Of a stretch of 64,000 nucleotides of DNA, positions 36,390 to 44,300 are shown in pieces. The notes under the pieces are model-generated. The model saw only the letters and a program-made list of their open reading frames with translations, did no database searches and had not been told where the DNA came from. Made by a program: the position numbers and the translations under genes. This DNA comes from G965204755 sp965243415 (lineage in GTDB: Bacteria > Acidobacteriota > Vicinamibacteria > Marinacidobacterales > Marinacidobacteraceae), in NCBI GenBank assembly GCA_965243415.1, contig OZ251549.1, forward strand, positions 620,001-684,000. The letters run 5' to 3'. Each line of letters starts with the position of its first letter. Position 1 is the first letter of the stretch.

Positions 36390-37613
36390 TCAGGCCGAGC
36401 AGCCGCGGGCGGCGATGGACCAGACCGCCTCGACCATGCCGTTCCGCACCGCGTACAGGTGGTCGTAGAGATTCACCACCGGGTCACAGTGGGAAACGAT
36501 GAGTTCCAGCCGGTCGCCCACGCGGTAGGTGCGGCTCGGGTCCTCGTACCGGAGCGTGCCGAACTCGTCGGAACCGGAGGTGTAGGACATCCCGGTTTCG
36601 CCCTTCACCAGCGCCCAGGGCTTGTTGATGGTGCAGGCCTTCGCCCCGGCGTCGGTGGTGGCGCGTCCCTCGTACTGCGCGTTCAGCACCGTGGCCAGGA
36701 TCGTCAGCGACGGTTGGAAGTCCGTATAGACCTCCGGGTCGGACTCGCCGCCGATGGCCAGGTACTGCGCGTCCATGAAGACATAACTCCCGGCCTGCAC
36801 ATCGGTGAAACCGGGCGTCCGGTGGTCGATGTTGTAGGTGCCGGTGCCCCCGCCGCTGAAGATGCCGGTGTCGAGCCCCGAGGCCTGCATCCGTTCGCAG
36901 GTGTCGGCGGCCGCCGCCAGCCGTTCCAGCGTCTGGTCGCGGCGCTTCTCGAACCCGTGGACATGCTGCGAGCCCCCGTCGTAGCAGAGCAGGCCGCGCA
37001 GGGTCAGGCCGGGCAGGCGATCCACCAGCCGGGCCAGTCCGAGCGCCGGCTCGCCGGGGGTGATCCCGGTGCGGTGGCCGCCGGGGTCCACATCCACGAC
37101 CACCGGGGCTTCCACGCCGGCGGCCGCCGCGGCTTCGGAGAGATGCCTGGCGTTCTCCTCGGTGTCCGTGGCCTGGATGAAGGCCGGGTTCCGCCGGGCG
37201 AGGCCCATGGCGCGGCGGATCTTGTAGGGCGTGACATTGCTGGTGGTCATCAGCAACGGCTCGATCCCGTGGTCGAAGAGCGCCTGCGCCTCGCTGACCT
37301 TCGCCACCGAGATGCCGACCGCCCCGGCGTCGAGCTGCATCCGGGCGATGGCGGGGGTCTTGTGGGTCTTCGCGTGCGGGCGCACGGCGATGCCGTTGGC
37401 GGCGACCGTCCGCTGCATGATGGCGAGGTTCCCCTCCAGGGCGTCGAGGTCCACGAGGAGCGCCGGAGTGTCGAGGTCGGCGACGGGCCTCCCGTACTCG
37501 GCGGCCTCCGGGCCTTCGGCAGCGGGGCGGGGGCGGGCGACGGCGTTCGGGCCCAGGGCGGCGGCGCCGGCGGCGCCCAGGAAAACACGGCGGGACATCG
37601 AGTTCTCGGTCAT
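36390..37613 (-). CDS. Tat-exported DSD1-family PLP enzyme (D-threonine aldolase/D-serine dehydratase-like)
   Basis: A 407-residue fold III PLP enzyme. The Tat signal is SRRVFLGAAGAAALG at residues 8-22. The Schiff-base Lys82 is in RPHAKTHK. Other blocks are VVVDVDPGGHRTG, GLLCYDGGSQH and, near the C terminus, the probable metal ligands in VSHCDPVVNLYD. The family cleaves beta-hydroxy D-amino acids or dehydrates D-serine. Export by Tat, which moves folded cofactor-containing proteins, places it in the periplasm. It is convergent with the flavoprotein at 34959. The exact substrate is not predictable. Confidence 0.85.
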   Translation of the reverse strand: MTENSMSRRVFLGAAGAAALGPNAVARPRPAAEGPEAAEYGRPVADLDTPALLVDLDALEGNLAIMQRTVAANGIAVRPHAKTHKTPAIARMQLDAGAVGISVAKVSEAQALFDHGIEPLLMTTSNVTPYKIRRAMGLARRNPAFIQATDTEENARHLSEAAAAAGVEAPVVVDVDPGGHRTGITPGEPALGLARLVDRLPGLTLRGLLCYDGGSQHVHGFEKRRDQTLERLAAAADTCERMQASGLDTGIFSGGGTGTYNIDHRTPGFTDVQAGSYVFMDAQYLAIGGESDPEVYTDFQPSLTILATVLNAQYEGRATTDAGAKACTINKPWALVKGETGMSYTSGSDEFGTLRYEDPSRTYRVGDRLELIVSHCDPVVNLYDHLYAVRNGMVEAVWSIAARGCSA

Positions 37614-37830
37614 GCGGAGTTTGTATCAGACCCGCGGCGGCGGCCGCCACGGCGTCGCAGTGGAGCGGCCGCGGGCGGGCCGCGCCGCGCCATCGGCGCC
37701 TCCCTTTCGGAACGCTGCGTCGGTCTCCGCGAGCGGCCCCGGCTGCGTAGAATGCCGGCCGTGCCGTCCGCAACTCCACCGGGGAACAGGTGACGCGCCA
37801 CCGGCCGTTGACCCGTTCGCGTCCATCCCG

Positions 37831-39297
37831 ATGAGTTATCTCGAGTTCCCCTGCCGGGTATTGGTCGAAGGTCTTGAGCGCCGCGTCCCGCACCACGACC
37901 TGACGCCGATGCCCCCGATGAGGGATTGGCGGCTGGCGGATCTCGGCGACGACCTGCTCATCGAGGGCGACCGGTTGGCCGCGATGAAGGCGCTCCTCCC
38001 CACGCACGCCGGAAAGGCGCAGTGCATCGTTCTGACGCCGCCGCGCACCACCGGGAAGCAGGGCTGGATCTATCCCGATCTCGTGGACGCGCCCCGGATC
38101 GCCGACTGGGGCGGACAGACCGTGACCCGCGACGACCCGGACCGCCACGACAAGTGGTGCTGCATGATGTTGCCGCGTCTCCGCGGCTCGCAGGAACTCC
38201 TGGCCGACGACGGCGCCGTTCTGGTTTCGATCGGCGAGAACGACCTGCACCTCCTGCGTCTGCTCATGGACGAAGTGTTCGGAGCGCACAATTTCGTCGC
38301 CACCGTTCCCCGGACGAAGCCCCCGAGCGATTCGGGCAGCCTCGGACACCTGTCGAAACGGCATGAATTCATCGTCGTCTATGCGGGAGACAAGCCCCGT
38401 TTCCGGCGCGCGTGCCGCCGCCGGGCCGCGGTCGGTTCCGACGGGTTTCGAGCCGGGGCGGCCTCGCCGGGTTCGAGGGGAGCCGCGCAGTCCCGCAGAC
38501 CGCCGGGACACGCGGGACCCGCCGAGGACCTTCTCGCCGATTTCTTCTCGACGCACCGGTCGCGTTTCCCGGCGCGCCGGATTCCCCGGGTGCCGATCGA
38601 CCTCCTGCATCTCTGTGCCGGGGACGACGGCCTCGTGGTCGATGTCTTCGCCGGCACGGCGGCGACCGGCCGGGCCGTGCTCCGCCTCAACGGACAGGAC
38701 GGAGGCCGTCGCCGTTTCGTGCTGCTGCTCGGGCCCGGAAGCCGGGCGAACGGCCGCTCGACGGAGGCGGCGCAACCCGGAAACGGAGAAGTTCCCGATG
38801 GCGAACCGGCGGAGCGACCCTTCGGGCATTACCGGGCCGAGAGATCGCCGCTCCTCGACGCCATCGCGTCCGCATCGCGGCCTCCGACCTACGAGGATTT
38901 GGCGGACTACCTGTTCTTCACTGCCACCGGCCAGCCGGTCGATCGCAGCCGTATCCGCCCCGACCGCTGGTTCGTCGGCAGCGCCACGGAGCGCGACATC
39001 TACCTCATCTATTCCGACGACGGGCGCGAACTCGAAAGACCCGGGCTGGACGCCCGCACCGCCCGCAAACTGCCTCGCACGAAGCGGCGCGGGATCGTCT
39101 TCGCGCCGTGGCAGTTGTGCGACGGGGAACTCCTCCGCCGGCTCCGGATCACCTACCGGCAGATCCCGATGGAAGTGCGTCGCCTGGCGTCGCCGCTCCG
39201 GGAAGGCCGCCCGAAAGACTCGCCGCTGGCCGACCTCCCCCATCTCCGCGAGACGCATCTCCCGCCCCCGCCCTGGCGGCCGGCCGTAACGGCCTGA
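37831..39297 (+). CDS. type III Mod homologue with destroyed catalytic and SAM motifs (pseudoenzyme or decaying gene)
   Basis: A 488-residue uninterrupted frame that follows Mod proteins end to end: LLIEGDRLAAMKALLP, HDKWCCMMLPRL, DDGAVLVSIGEND, DEVFGAHNFVATV, a C-terminal YEDLADYLFFTATGQP. Yet the catalytic DPPYNTG is TPPRTTG (residues 69-75; Asp to Thr, Tyr to Arg), and the SAM motif DFFAGSGTTGHA has become DVFAGTAATGRA. The target-recognition region (about 195-245) is shortened and replaced by Arg/Gly-rich sequence. No Res gene follows; a convergent DUF2779 nuclease does. The open frame and resident-like ACGT-free composition argue against recent decay. A TAGAAT at 37748 may be its -10 box. 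Confidence 0.82.
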   Translation: MSYLEFPCRVLVEGLERRVPHHDLTPMPPMRDWRLADLGDDLLIEGDRLAAMKALLPTHAGKAQCIVLTPPRTTGKQGWIYPDLVDAPRIADWGGQTVTRDDPDRHDKWCCMMLPRLRGSQELLADDGAVLVSIGENDLHLLRLLMDEVFGAHNFVATVPRTKPPSDSGSLGHLSKRHEFIVVYAGDKPRFRRACRRRAAVGSDGFRAGAASPGSRGAAQSRRPPGHAGPAEDLLADFFSTHRSRFPARRIPRVPIDLLHLCAGDDGLVVDVFAGTAATGRAVLRLNGQDGGRRRFVLLLGPGSRANGRSTEAAQPGNGEVPDGEPAERPFGHYRAERSPLLDAIASASRPPTYEDLADYLFFTATGQPVDRSRIRPDRWFVGSATERDIYLIYSDDGRELERPGLDARTARKLPRTKRRGIVFAPWQLCDGELLRRLRITYRQIPMEVRRLASPLREGRPKDSPLADLPHLRETHLPPPPWRPAVTA

Positions 39298-39382
39298 TCG
39301 GCCCGGCCGCCCTTACCGGTGCGCCGGCGGCGCGTCCGGGAGACGCGAACCGCCGGCCCGCGCGTTTCGTCGCTTCGCCCCG

Positions 39383-40876
39383 TTACCGCGACCGCGGTTC
39401 GCCTGCCAGGGCCGCAAGCGCCCGGTGCAGTTCGACCATGGCCAGGGTGTCGCGTTCGCAGTACTTCCGCAGATCCGCGAAGACGCGGCGGCGGGCGCTC
39501 TCGTCGCCGTGCTGGATGACCTCTCCGTAGGTCGCCGCGGCGGTCAGGCCGTCGGATACCTCCAGATCGTCGTAGCCGGAGTTGGGGACCAGAGCCGGCA
39601 GCGTTCGCTTCAACGAGAACGAACCACGGAACGCGGCGTGGTAGACCGTGTCCTTCACGACGGGATGCAGGTCGTAGAGCCGGTTCAGGACGGCGGCGAG
39701 AGCGTCGGCGTGCTGCGGCTGGCTCCGGGCCAGGTCGTTCAGGATTCCCCGCTCGTACGGCGAATACACGCAGATGGGGCCGGAATCGCCCAGCGCCGCG
39801 AGCAGGCGCTGCGTCAACTCGGGTCTGGGGTCGTCCTTCCCTTCGTGGAGGTAGTCCTCGTGGCGAGGCGCCGCCCCCGGCTCCTCGGTATGGACGGAGA
39901 AGAGGAAGGGCAGCACCTCGAACGGCGCCGTGCCGGCGAGACGCGGGATCGGCGGCATGTAGGTCTCGAAGTCCAGGTGGCGCACCGGCGGTTGGAGTTC
40001 GCCCAGCCGGCGCCCGAGATCGCCGTGGACGACGGCGCGCCCTTCGACGACGGACTGCCGCACCGTCCGCTGCCGGCCGGTCAGGTCGAAATCCGGGGGA
40101 ATGTCCGCGATCTCTTCGATGCCGAGATCCTCCAGGGCCGCGCGCTGCTTCCGCGTCAATTTCGGCAGTTCGCCGATGCCGTGCGTCGGGGACGGAATAT
40201 CTCGCGTGCAGTGGGCGAAGTACGGACAGGGAAACGGATTCCGGCAGTGGGCGCCGGGCGCGATCACCGGGGCTTCTTCCGCCGACATCGCCGCCCGCAT
40301 CGCGCGCACCGCCCCGGCGATCTCGGGCAGGAGTTCCTCGGCCTCCTCGACGCGCGAGTGGTAGCGGAACAGTTCCCCGGGATCGAGGCGGACGCCGTCG
40401 TAGCGGTAACGCCCGTTCAGGACGAGCAGGCCGGCGTCCCGGACCTCGAAACCGGCCTGGCGCGCCGCCCACAGGTCGAACGCGAGCGCCGAGACATCTC
40501 GATCCTTGATCTTCTTGGCGGCTTTCACCCGGACGAGGCGCCAGCCGCCCTCCGGCAGGCGCTCCAGGACATCGGCTCGGGCGACGATCCCGTCGTGCTC
40601 GAAGGCGGCCCCGAAGATCGCCGGGACCCCGGCCGCCGCGAGGCTCCGAGTCTTCGCCGCCGCCTCCCCGGTTTCGCCTCCGGCCCACTCCCCGCCGGGG
40701 AACCGGTCCCGCGCCCGACGACGAACCTCGGCGGCGGTGACGGCGCTCGGTCTCGCCCGGTCCTCTCCGGTCGCCAATTCCGGGGCGTGGAGGTCGTTCC
40801 ACAGCCGGAGATGACACTGGCGCCCGGCCTCGTAGCGGGTTCTCGTGAAGGGCATGGAAGACCCGGCGACGCTCAC
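39383..40876 (-). CDS. Cas4-like nuclease fused to DUF2779 DEDD-type exonuclease domain
   Basis: A 497-residue protein. The N-terminal half looks like a Cas4/RecB-type PD-(D/E)xK nuclease with an Fe-S cluster: first Cys in GRQCHLRLW (about residue 21), active-site region GIVARADVLE ... RLVRVKAAKKIKD, and the last cysteines in HCRNPFPCPYFAHC. The C-terminal DUF2779 domain has HLDFETY, typical of RNase H-like 3'-5' exonucleases, and the closing YCERDTLAMVELHRAL with its conserved Asp. ATG 40876 or 40855 could be the start. Members of this family are found among phage-defence and DNA-processing genes; the role here is unknown. It is convergent with the dead Mod gene. Confidence 0.8.
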   Translation of the reverse strand: MSVAGSSMPFTRTRYEAGRQCHLRLWNDLHAPELATGEDRARPSAVTAAEVRRRARDRFPGGEWAGGETGEAAAKTRSLAAAGVPAIFGAAFEHDGIVARADVLERLPEGGWRLVRVKAAKKIKDRDVSALAFDLWAARQAGFEVRDAGLLVLNGRYRYDGVRLDPGELFRYHSRVEEAEELLPEIAGAVRAMRAAMSAEEAPVIAPGAHCRNPFPCPYFAHCTRDIPSPTHGIGELPKLTRKQRAALEDLGIEEIADIPPDFDLTGRQRTVRQSVVEGRAVVHGDLGRRLGELQPPVRHLDFETYMPPIPRLAGTAPFEVLPFLFSVHTEEPGAAPRHEDYLHEGKDDPRPELTQRLLAALGDSGPICVYSPYERGILNDLARSQPQHADALAAVLNRLYDLHPVVKDTVYHAAFRGSFSLKRTLPALVPNSGYDDLEVSDGLTAAATYGEVIQHGDESARRRVFADLRKYCERDTLAMVELHRALAALAGEPRSR

Positions 40877-40917
40877 GGAGCGGTCACCGCCGTACCGGGT
40901 TCCGAACCGGCCGGGGC

Positions 40918-41175
40918 TTACTCTTCGTCGTTTCCCTCGGGGTCATACACGACGAGTTCGAGTTCCTCGGCCTTGAATCCGGCGCCAATCGAGTCCAGCA
41001 GGGCCCCGGACTCCAAGTCGTCGTAGTCGTCGAACTCCACCCCATAAACCCGTTTTCCGTTGTGTTCGTACACCTCGATGATGTGACCCGGACGGCCCCG
41101 CAGCCACCCACGATCCGCGTAATTGTCCGTTGCGAGTCGGATGGGTTCGAATTCCTCGAAGCGAGTCTTGGCCAC
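40918..41175 (-). CDS. DUF4926-like small protein
   Basis: An 85-residue beta-rich acidic protein. Its core pattern (FEPIRLATD, GRPGHIIEVYEHNGKRVYGVEFDDYD) matches DUF4926, whose members are often next to toxins or nucleases. The start is taken as GTG 41175 because AAGGAAAG lies just upstream; ATG 41193 would add six residues but leaves no room for a leader. It is upstream of and co-directional with the DUF2779 nuclease (41-bp gap) and may be its partner or antitoxin-like regulator, which is inference. Confidence 0.6.
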   Translation of the reverse strand: MAKTRFEEFEPIRLATDNYADRGWLRGRPGHIIEVYEHNGKRVYGVEFDDYDDLESGALLDSIGAGFKAEELELVVYDPEGNDEE

Positions 41176-41318
41176 GGTTCTTTCCTTCGGCATTCCAGAA
41201 TACTGGCCCAACGAGAGTCCCCGGGCAAATTCCGGGGCATCGCGTGGCGGGAAGGGAGGCAGGCGGCCGCCCGCCGCCTGGTCGGCGCGGAGGCGCAAGG
41301 AGGACCGGGGACCTTAGG

Positions 41319-41336
41319 GCCGACAGCGCTGTCGGC
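41319..41336. promoter_or_regulatory. perfect 18-bp palindrome
   Basis: GCCGACAGCGCTGTCGGC is a gapless perfect palindrome in the 336-bp gap between the divergent DUF4926 gene and the phosphatase gene. It has the form of an operator for a dimeric regulator of one or both genes. No regulator gene is adjacent. Confidence 0.4.
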
Positions 41337-41511
41337 GGGAGAGCCCTGCGCCCGCCAGCCCCGGTCCGCGACACCGCTCGGCGTTCCCTCACGGTCGACC
41401 TGGATACGGGGACAGGCTCGCCGGCCGGGCCGAAGGGCCGAGGCTGCCACCGTCGCCGAAGGGCCCGGGAGCCGGAAGGTCGTGCCGCCGATCTCCGGTA
41501 ATCTCCCATCC

Positions 41512-42036
41512 ATGGAACGACCGATCCGTTACTGCTACTGGGTGGTGTCCGGCAAACTGCTCGCCGGGGAGTATCCGCGGGAGATCGACGACGAGGCGTC
41601 GGTCCCGAAGGTGCGCGCGCTCACGGACGCCGGAGTCACCACCTTCATCGATCTCACCGAGGAGGGCGAGGGCTGGCAGGAGCCGCTCAAGCCCTACGAT
41701 CACCTCGCAGCGCCGGAGGCGACGCATCGGCGGTTTCCGATCGTGGACATGTGCACCCCGACTTCACCGGAACGCGTGACGGCTGCCCTGGACGCCATCG
41801 ACCACACGATCGAAAACGGCGGGATCGCCTATGTCCACTGCCTCGGCGGGATCGGTCGAACCGGCACGATCGTCGGTTGCTGGCTCGTCCGCCACGGTCG
41901 CTCGGGAGAGGAAGCGCTGCGGCATCTCGCCGAACTCTGGCGCCACAACCCGAAGTCCCGGCTCTCGTACGCCCGGTTTTCCCCGCAGACGCCTGACCAG
42001 TGCGACTATGTGCGCCGCTGGCCCGTCGGCGCGTAG
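41512..42036 (+). CDS. dual-specificity/tyrosine phosphatase-like protein
   Basis: A 174-residue cytoplasmic cysteine phosphatase. The active-site loop is HCLGGIGRTG, with nucleophile Cys110 and Arg116. The probable general acid is Asp79 in IVDMCTP. The N-terminal SGKLLAGEYP and TTFIDLTEEGE are typical of the small DSP group found in bacteria, some of which act on phosphoinositides or phosphoproteins. ATG 41512 is the start nearest the conserved region. A TAATCT-like box just upstream may be the -10 element. No kinase partner is nearby. Confidence 0.85.
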   Translation: MERPIRYCYWVVSGKLLAGEYPREIDDEASVPKVRALTDAGVTTFIDLTEEGEGWQEPLKPYDHLAAPEATHRRFPIVDMCTPTSPERVTAALDAIDHTIENGGIAYVHCLGGIGRTGTIVGCWLVRHGRSGEEALRHLAELWRHNPKSRLSYARFSPQTPDQCDYVRRWPVGA

Positions 42037-42370
42037 CGAACGGCGGAAGGCCGGAGAGCGCTGGCCGTCATCCGGCGGCGCCGGCCGCGGGCTTCCCTGC
42101 GGCCGGCTTCCCGGACAGCCCGGCATCCGGCCGGCGTCGCGACCGACAGAACTCGGCGCTCCCCCTGCCGGCGCCCGGTCGCTCCGGGGCGGGCTCGGCG
42201 CCGTTCCCGCCGGGGGGCGGGCCTCGGATTCCGCCGCCCCGGCTCCGGGCCGCCCGTCCCCGCCGGGCTCCGAACGGGCCGTTCCGACGAGAGGCTGACG
42301 GCTGCTCCTCCGCCACCGCCGCCCTCCCGACCCCCGGCGGGTGGTGACCGTTCTTGTCACCCCTGGGTCG
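42037..42370. other. 0.33 kb intergenic stretch, nothing recognised
   Basis: Low-complexity GC-rich sequence with short inverted GC blocks. No gene, RNA or clear repeat is visible. The promoter of the nfeD-SPFH operon should lie at its right end. Confidence 0.5.
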
Positions 42371-42376
42371 TATAGT
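42371..42376 (+). promoter_or_regulatory. possible -10 box (TATAGT)
   Basis: TATAGT lies 10 bp upstream of the nfeD ATG in otherwise GC-rich sequence. TTGTCA at 42354 is a -35-like hexamer but the spacing (11 bp) is too short, so the promoter is only tentative. Confidence 0.35.
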
Positions 42377-42386
42377 CTCCGGCGAA

Positions 42387-42830
42387 ATGGCCTGGTGGCA
42401 GTGGATCGTCCTCGGCGCGGCCCTTCTGGGCACCGAGATGTTCGTCGTGGACACCGGGTTCTACCTGGCGATCCTGGGCGTCGCGGCGCTGCTCGTCGGG
42501 GGCGGGGCCGCGGTCGGGCTCCTCGGGCCGCTGTGGCTGCAGTTGACCATCTTCGGGGTGCTGGCCGTCGGGCTGCTGCTCGGCGTGCGGCGGCACTTCT
42601 ACCGGCGCATCCACGGGGCGCCCGCCGCCGACCTGGAACCGGTGGTCGGGGAGACGGCGACCGTGCGGGAAGCCATCGAACCGGGCGCCACCGGCCGGGC
42701 GGAACTGCGCGGCTCCGAGTGGACCGCCCGGAACGCCGGCCGGGCCGCGCTCCGGCCGGGGGGGCGCGCCCGCGTCCTCGCCGTGCGTGAACTGGTGCTC
42801 GAGTTGGGCGCCGAGGAGAACCCTCCGTGA
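42387..42830 (+). CDS. nfeD: NfeD-family membrane protein
   Basis: A 147-residue short NfeD (1b type). Three membrane segments (WWQWIVLGAALLGTEMFVV, YLAILGVAALLVGGGAAVGL, LQLTIFGVLAVGLLLGV) precede a C-terminal OB-fold domain (VVGETATVREAIEPGATGRAEL). ATG 42387 gives MAWWQW, the usual start. The stop overlaps the GTG of the following SPFH gene, the classic NfeD-stomatin operon. Such proteins work with SPFH partners in membrane microdomain organisation and protease control. Confidence 0.88.
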   Translation: MAWWQWIVLGAALLGTEMFVVDTGFYLAILGVAALLVGGGAAVGLLGPLWLQLTIFGVLAVGLLLGVRRHFYRRIHGAPAADLEPVVGETATVREAIEPGATGRAELRGSEWTARNAGRAALRPGGRARVLAVRELVLELGAEENPP

Positions 42831-43825
42831 ACAATGTCGGACTGATCGCCGTCGCGGCGCTGGTGGTGCTCGCGATCGTCGTCATCGCCAAGACGGCGAC
42901 CATCGTCCCCCAGCAGTCCGGCTATGTGGTCGAACGGCTGGGGCGATTCAGCCGCACCCTGCAGGCCGGCTTCCACATCCTGATCCCCTTCCTGGAGCGG
43001 ATCGCCTACAAGCACTCGCTCAAGGAGCAGGCGATCGACATCTCCGAGCAACTGTGCATCACCCGGGACAATGTCCAGGTCGGGGTGGACGGGGTGCTCT
43101 ACCTGCAGGTGCTCGACCCCCGGCAGGCGTCCTACGGCATCACGAACTATGTGTTCGCCATCTCGCAATTGGCGCAGACGACGCTCCGCAGCGAGGTCGG
43201 GAAGATAGACCTCGACCGCACCTTCGAGGAGCGCTCCACGATCAACACCCTGGTGGTGAACGAACTGGACAAGGCGTCGGCGCCCTGGGGCGTCAAGGTG
43301 CTCCGCTACGAGATCCGCAACATCAACCCGCCGCGCGATGTGCTGGCCGCGATGGAGAAGCAGATGCGCGCCGAGCGGGAGAAGCGCGCCGTCATCCTGA
43401 CCTCCGAGGGCGAACGCGACGCCAAGATCAACGAGGCCGAGGGCGAGAAGCAGCGGGTCATCAAGGAGTCCGAGGCGGTCCGCACCCAGCAGATCAACGA
43501 GGCCGAAGGCGAGAAGCAGCGGGTCATCCTCCGGTCGGAAGCGGCGCGGACCCAGCAGATCAACGAGGCCGAGGGCGAGGCGAACGCCATCCTGGCCGTG
43601 GCGAAGGCGACCGCCGAGGGTCTGCTGAAGGTGGGGGAGGCCGCGGTCACGCAGGGCGGGGCGGACGCCATCCGGCTGCGGGTCGCCGAGCAGTACGTGG
43701 AGCAGTTCGGCCAACTCGCCAAGGCGGGGAACACCTTCGTGGTCCCGGCGAACCTGGGCGACCTGGCCTCGATGCTGACGATGGCCACGACCATCGTGAA
43801 GGGGGGCGAAGCCGGGCGCGCCTGA
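42827..43825 (+). CDS. SPFH/Band 7 protein (stomatin/QmcA-like)
   Basis: A 332-residue membrane-anchored scaffold protein. One N-terminal helix (LIAVAALVVLAIVVIA) is followed by the SPFH domain (QQSGYVVERLGRFSRTLQAGFHILIP in two stretches; VSVDGVLYLQVLDP-like core) and a helical region with near-exact repeats of INEAEGEKQRVI around residues 205-245 that form the oligomerising coiled coil. GTG 42827 overlaps the nfeD stop. It contains one of the very few ACGT sites in resident genes (43695). Confidence 0.87.
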   Translation: MNNVGLIAVAALVVLAIVVIAKTATIVPQQSGYVVERLGRFSRTLQAGFHILIPFLERIAYKHSLKEQAIDISEQLCITRDNVQVGVDGVLYLQVLDPRQASYGITNYVFAISQLAQTTLRSEVGKIDLDRTFEERSTINTLVVNELDKASAPWGVKVLRYEIRNINPPRDVLAAMEKQMRAEREKRAVILTSEGERDAKINEAEGEKQRVIKESEAVRTQQINEAEGEKQRVILRSEAARTQQINEAEGEANAILAVAKATAEGLLKVGEAAVTQGGADAIRLRVAEQYVEQFGQLAKAGNTFVVPANLGDLASMLTMATTIVKGGEAGRA

Positions 43826-43890
43826 CGATCCCGGCCCGACCGGGGCGACGCCGCAGCGCCGGGCCGGCAGGCCGGGCGGGCCGGCGGGGA

Positions 43891-44269
43891 GCCGGATCTC
43901 GCCGACCGAGAACGCCGGCGGGGCGAGCCGGCTCCGGCCGGCGCCGCCGGCGGGGACCCGATCTCCGCCGGCAGGGCGGCCTCGGGGCGCCCGACGCGCG
44001 AACGGCAGCCGTGTCCGGGCCCGACCAGAGCCCGGCAGTGGCGCGGGGCGCGGGGCGACGCCGAAGAGCGGGGCCCGGCACAGCGGGCGGGCCGGGGCCG
44101 GAGAGGCCGGATCTCGCCGACCGCGACCGCCGGCGGAGTGACCCGGCTCCGGCGGGCGCCGCCGGCCGGGGCCCGATCTCCGCTGACGGCGCGACCCCGG
44201 GGATGCCCGATCAGCGCCCGGCAGCCGCGTCCGGGCCCGACCGGCCCGGCCTCGCAGTGGCGCGGGGAG
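43891..44269. repeat. imperfect tandem direct repeat, period about 215-219 bp
   Basis: Unit 1 (43891-44050) and unit 2 (44106-44269) both run from GCCGGATCTCGCCGACCG through GCGCCGCCGGC, CCCGATCTCCGC and TCCGGGCCCGACC to GCAGTGGCGCGGGG. Flanking bases also match, so the duplication is probably longer than these limits. It fills most of the 475-bp gap between the SPFH gene and qhpA. A weak TACCAT at 44282 may be the qhpA -10 box. Confidence 0.65.
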
Positions 44270-44300
44270 GCGGGAAAGGCGTACCATCGCCGGTCTGCAC

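Noticed and set aside
37614..37830. A small gene in the gap before the dead Mod
   Set aside because: Frames are short, overlap on both strands and show no coding pattern; only a TAGAAT promoter-like box is notable.
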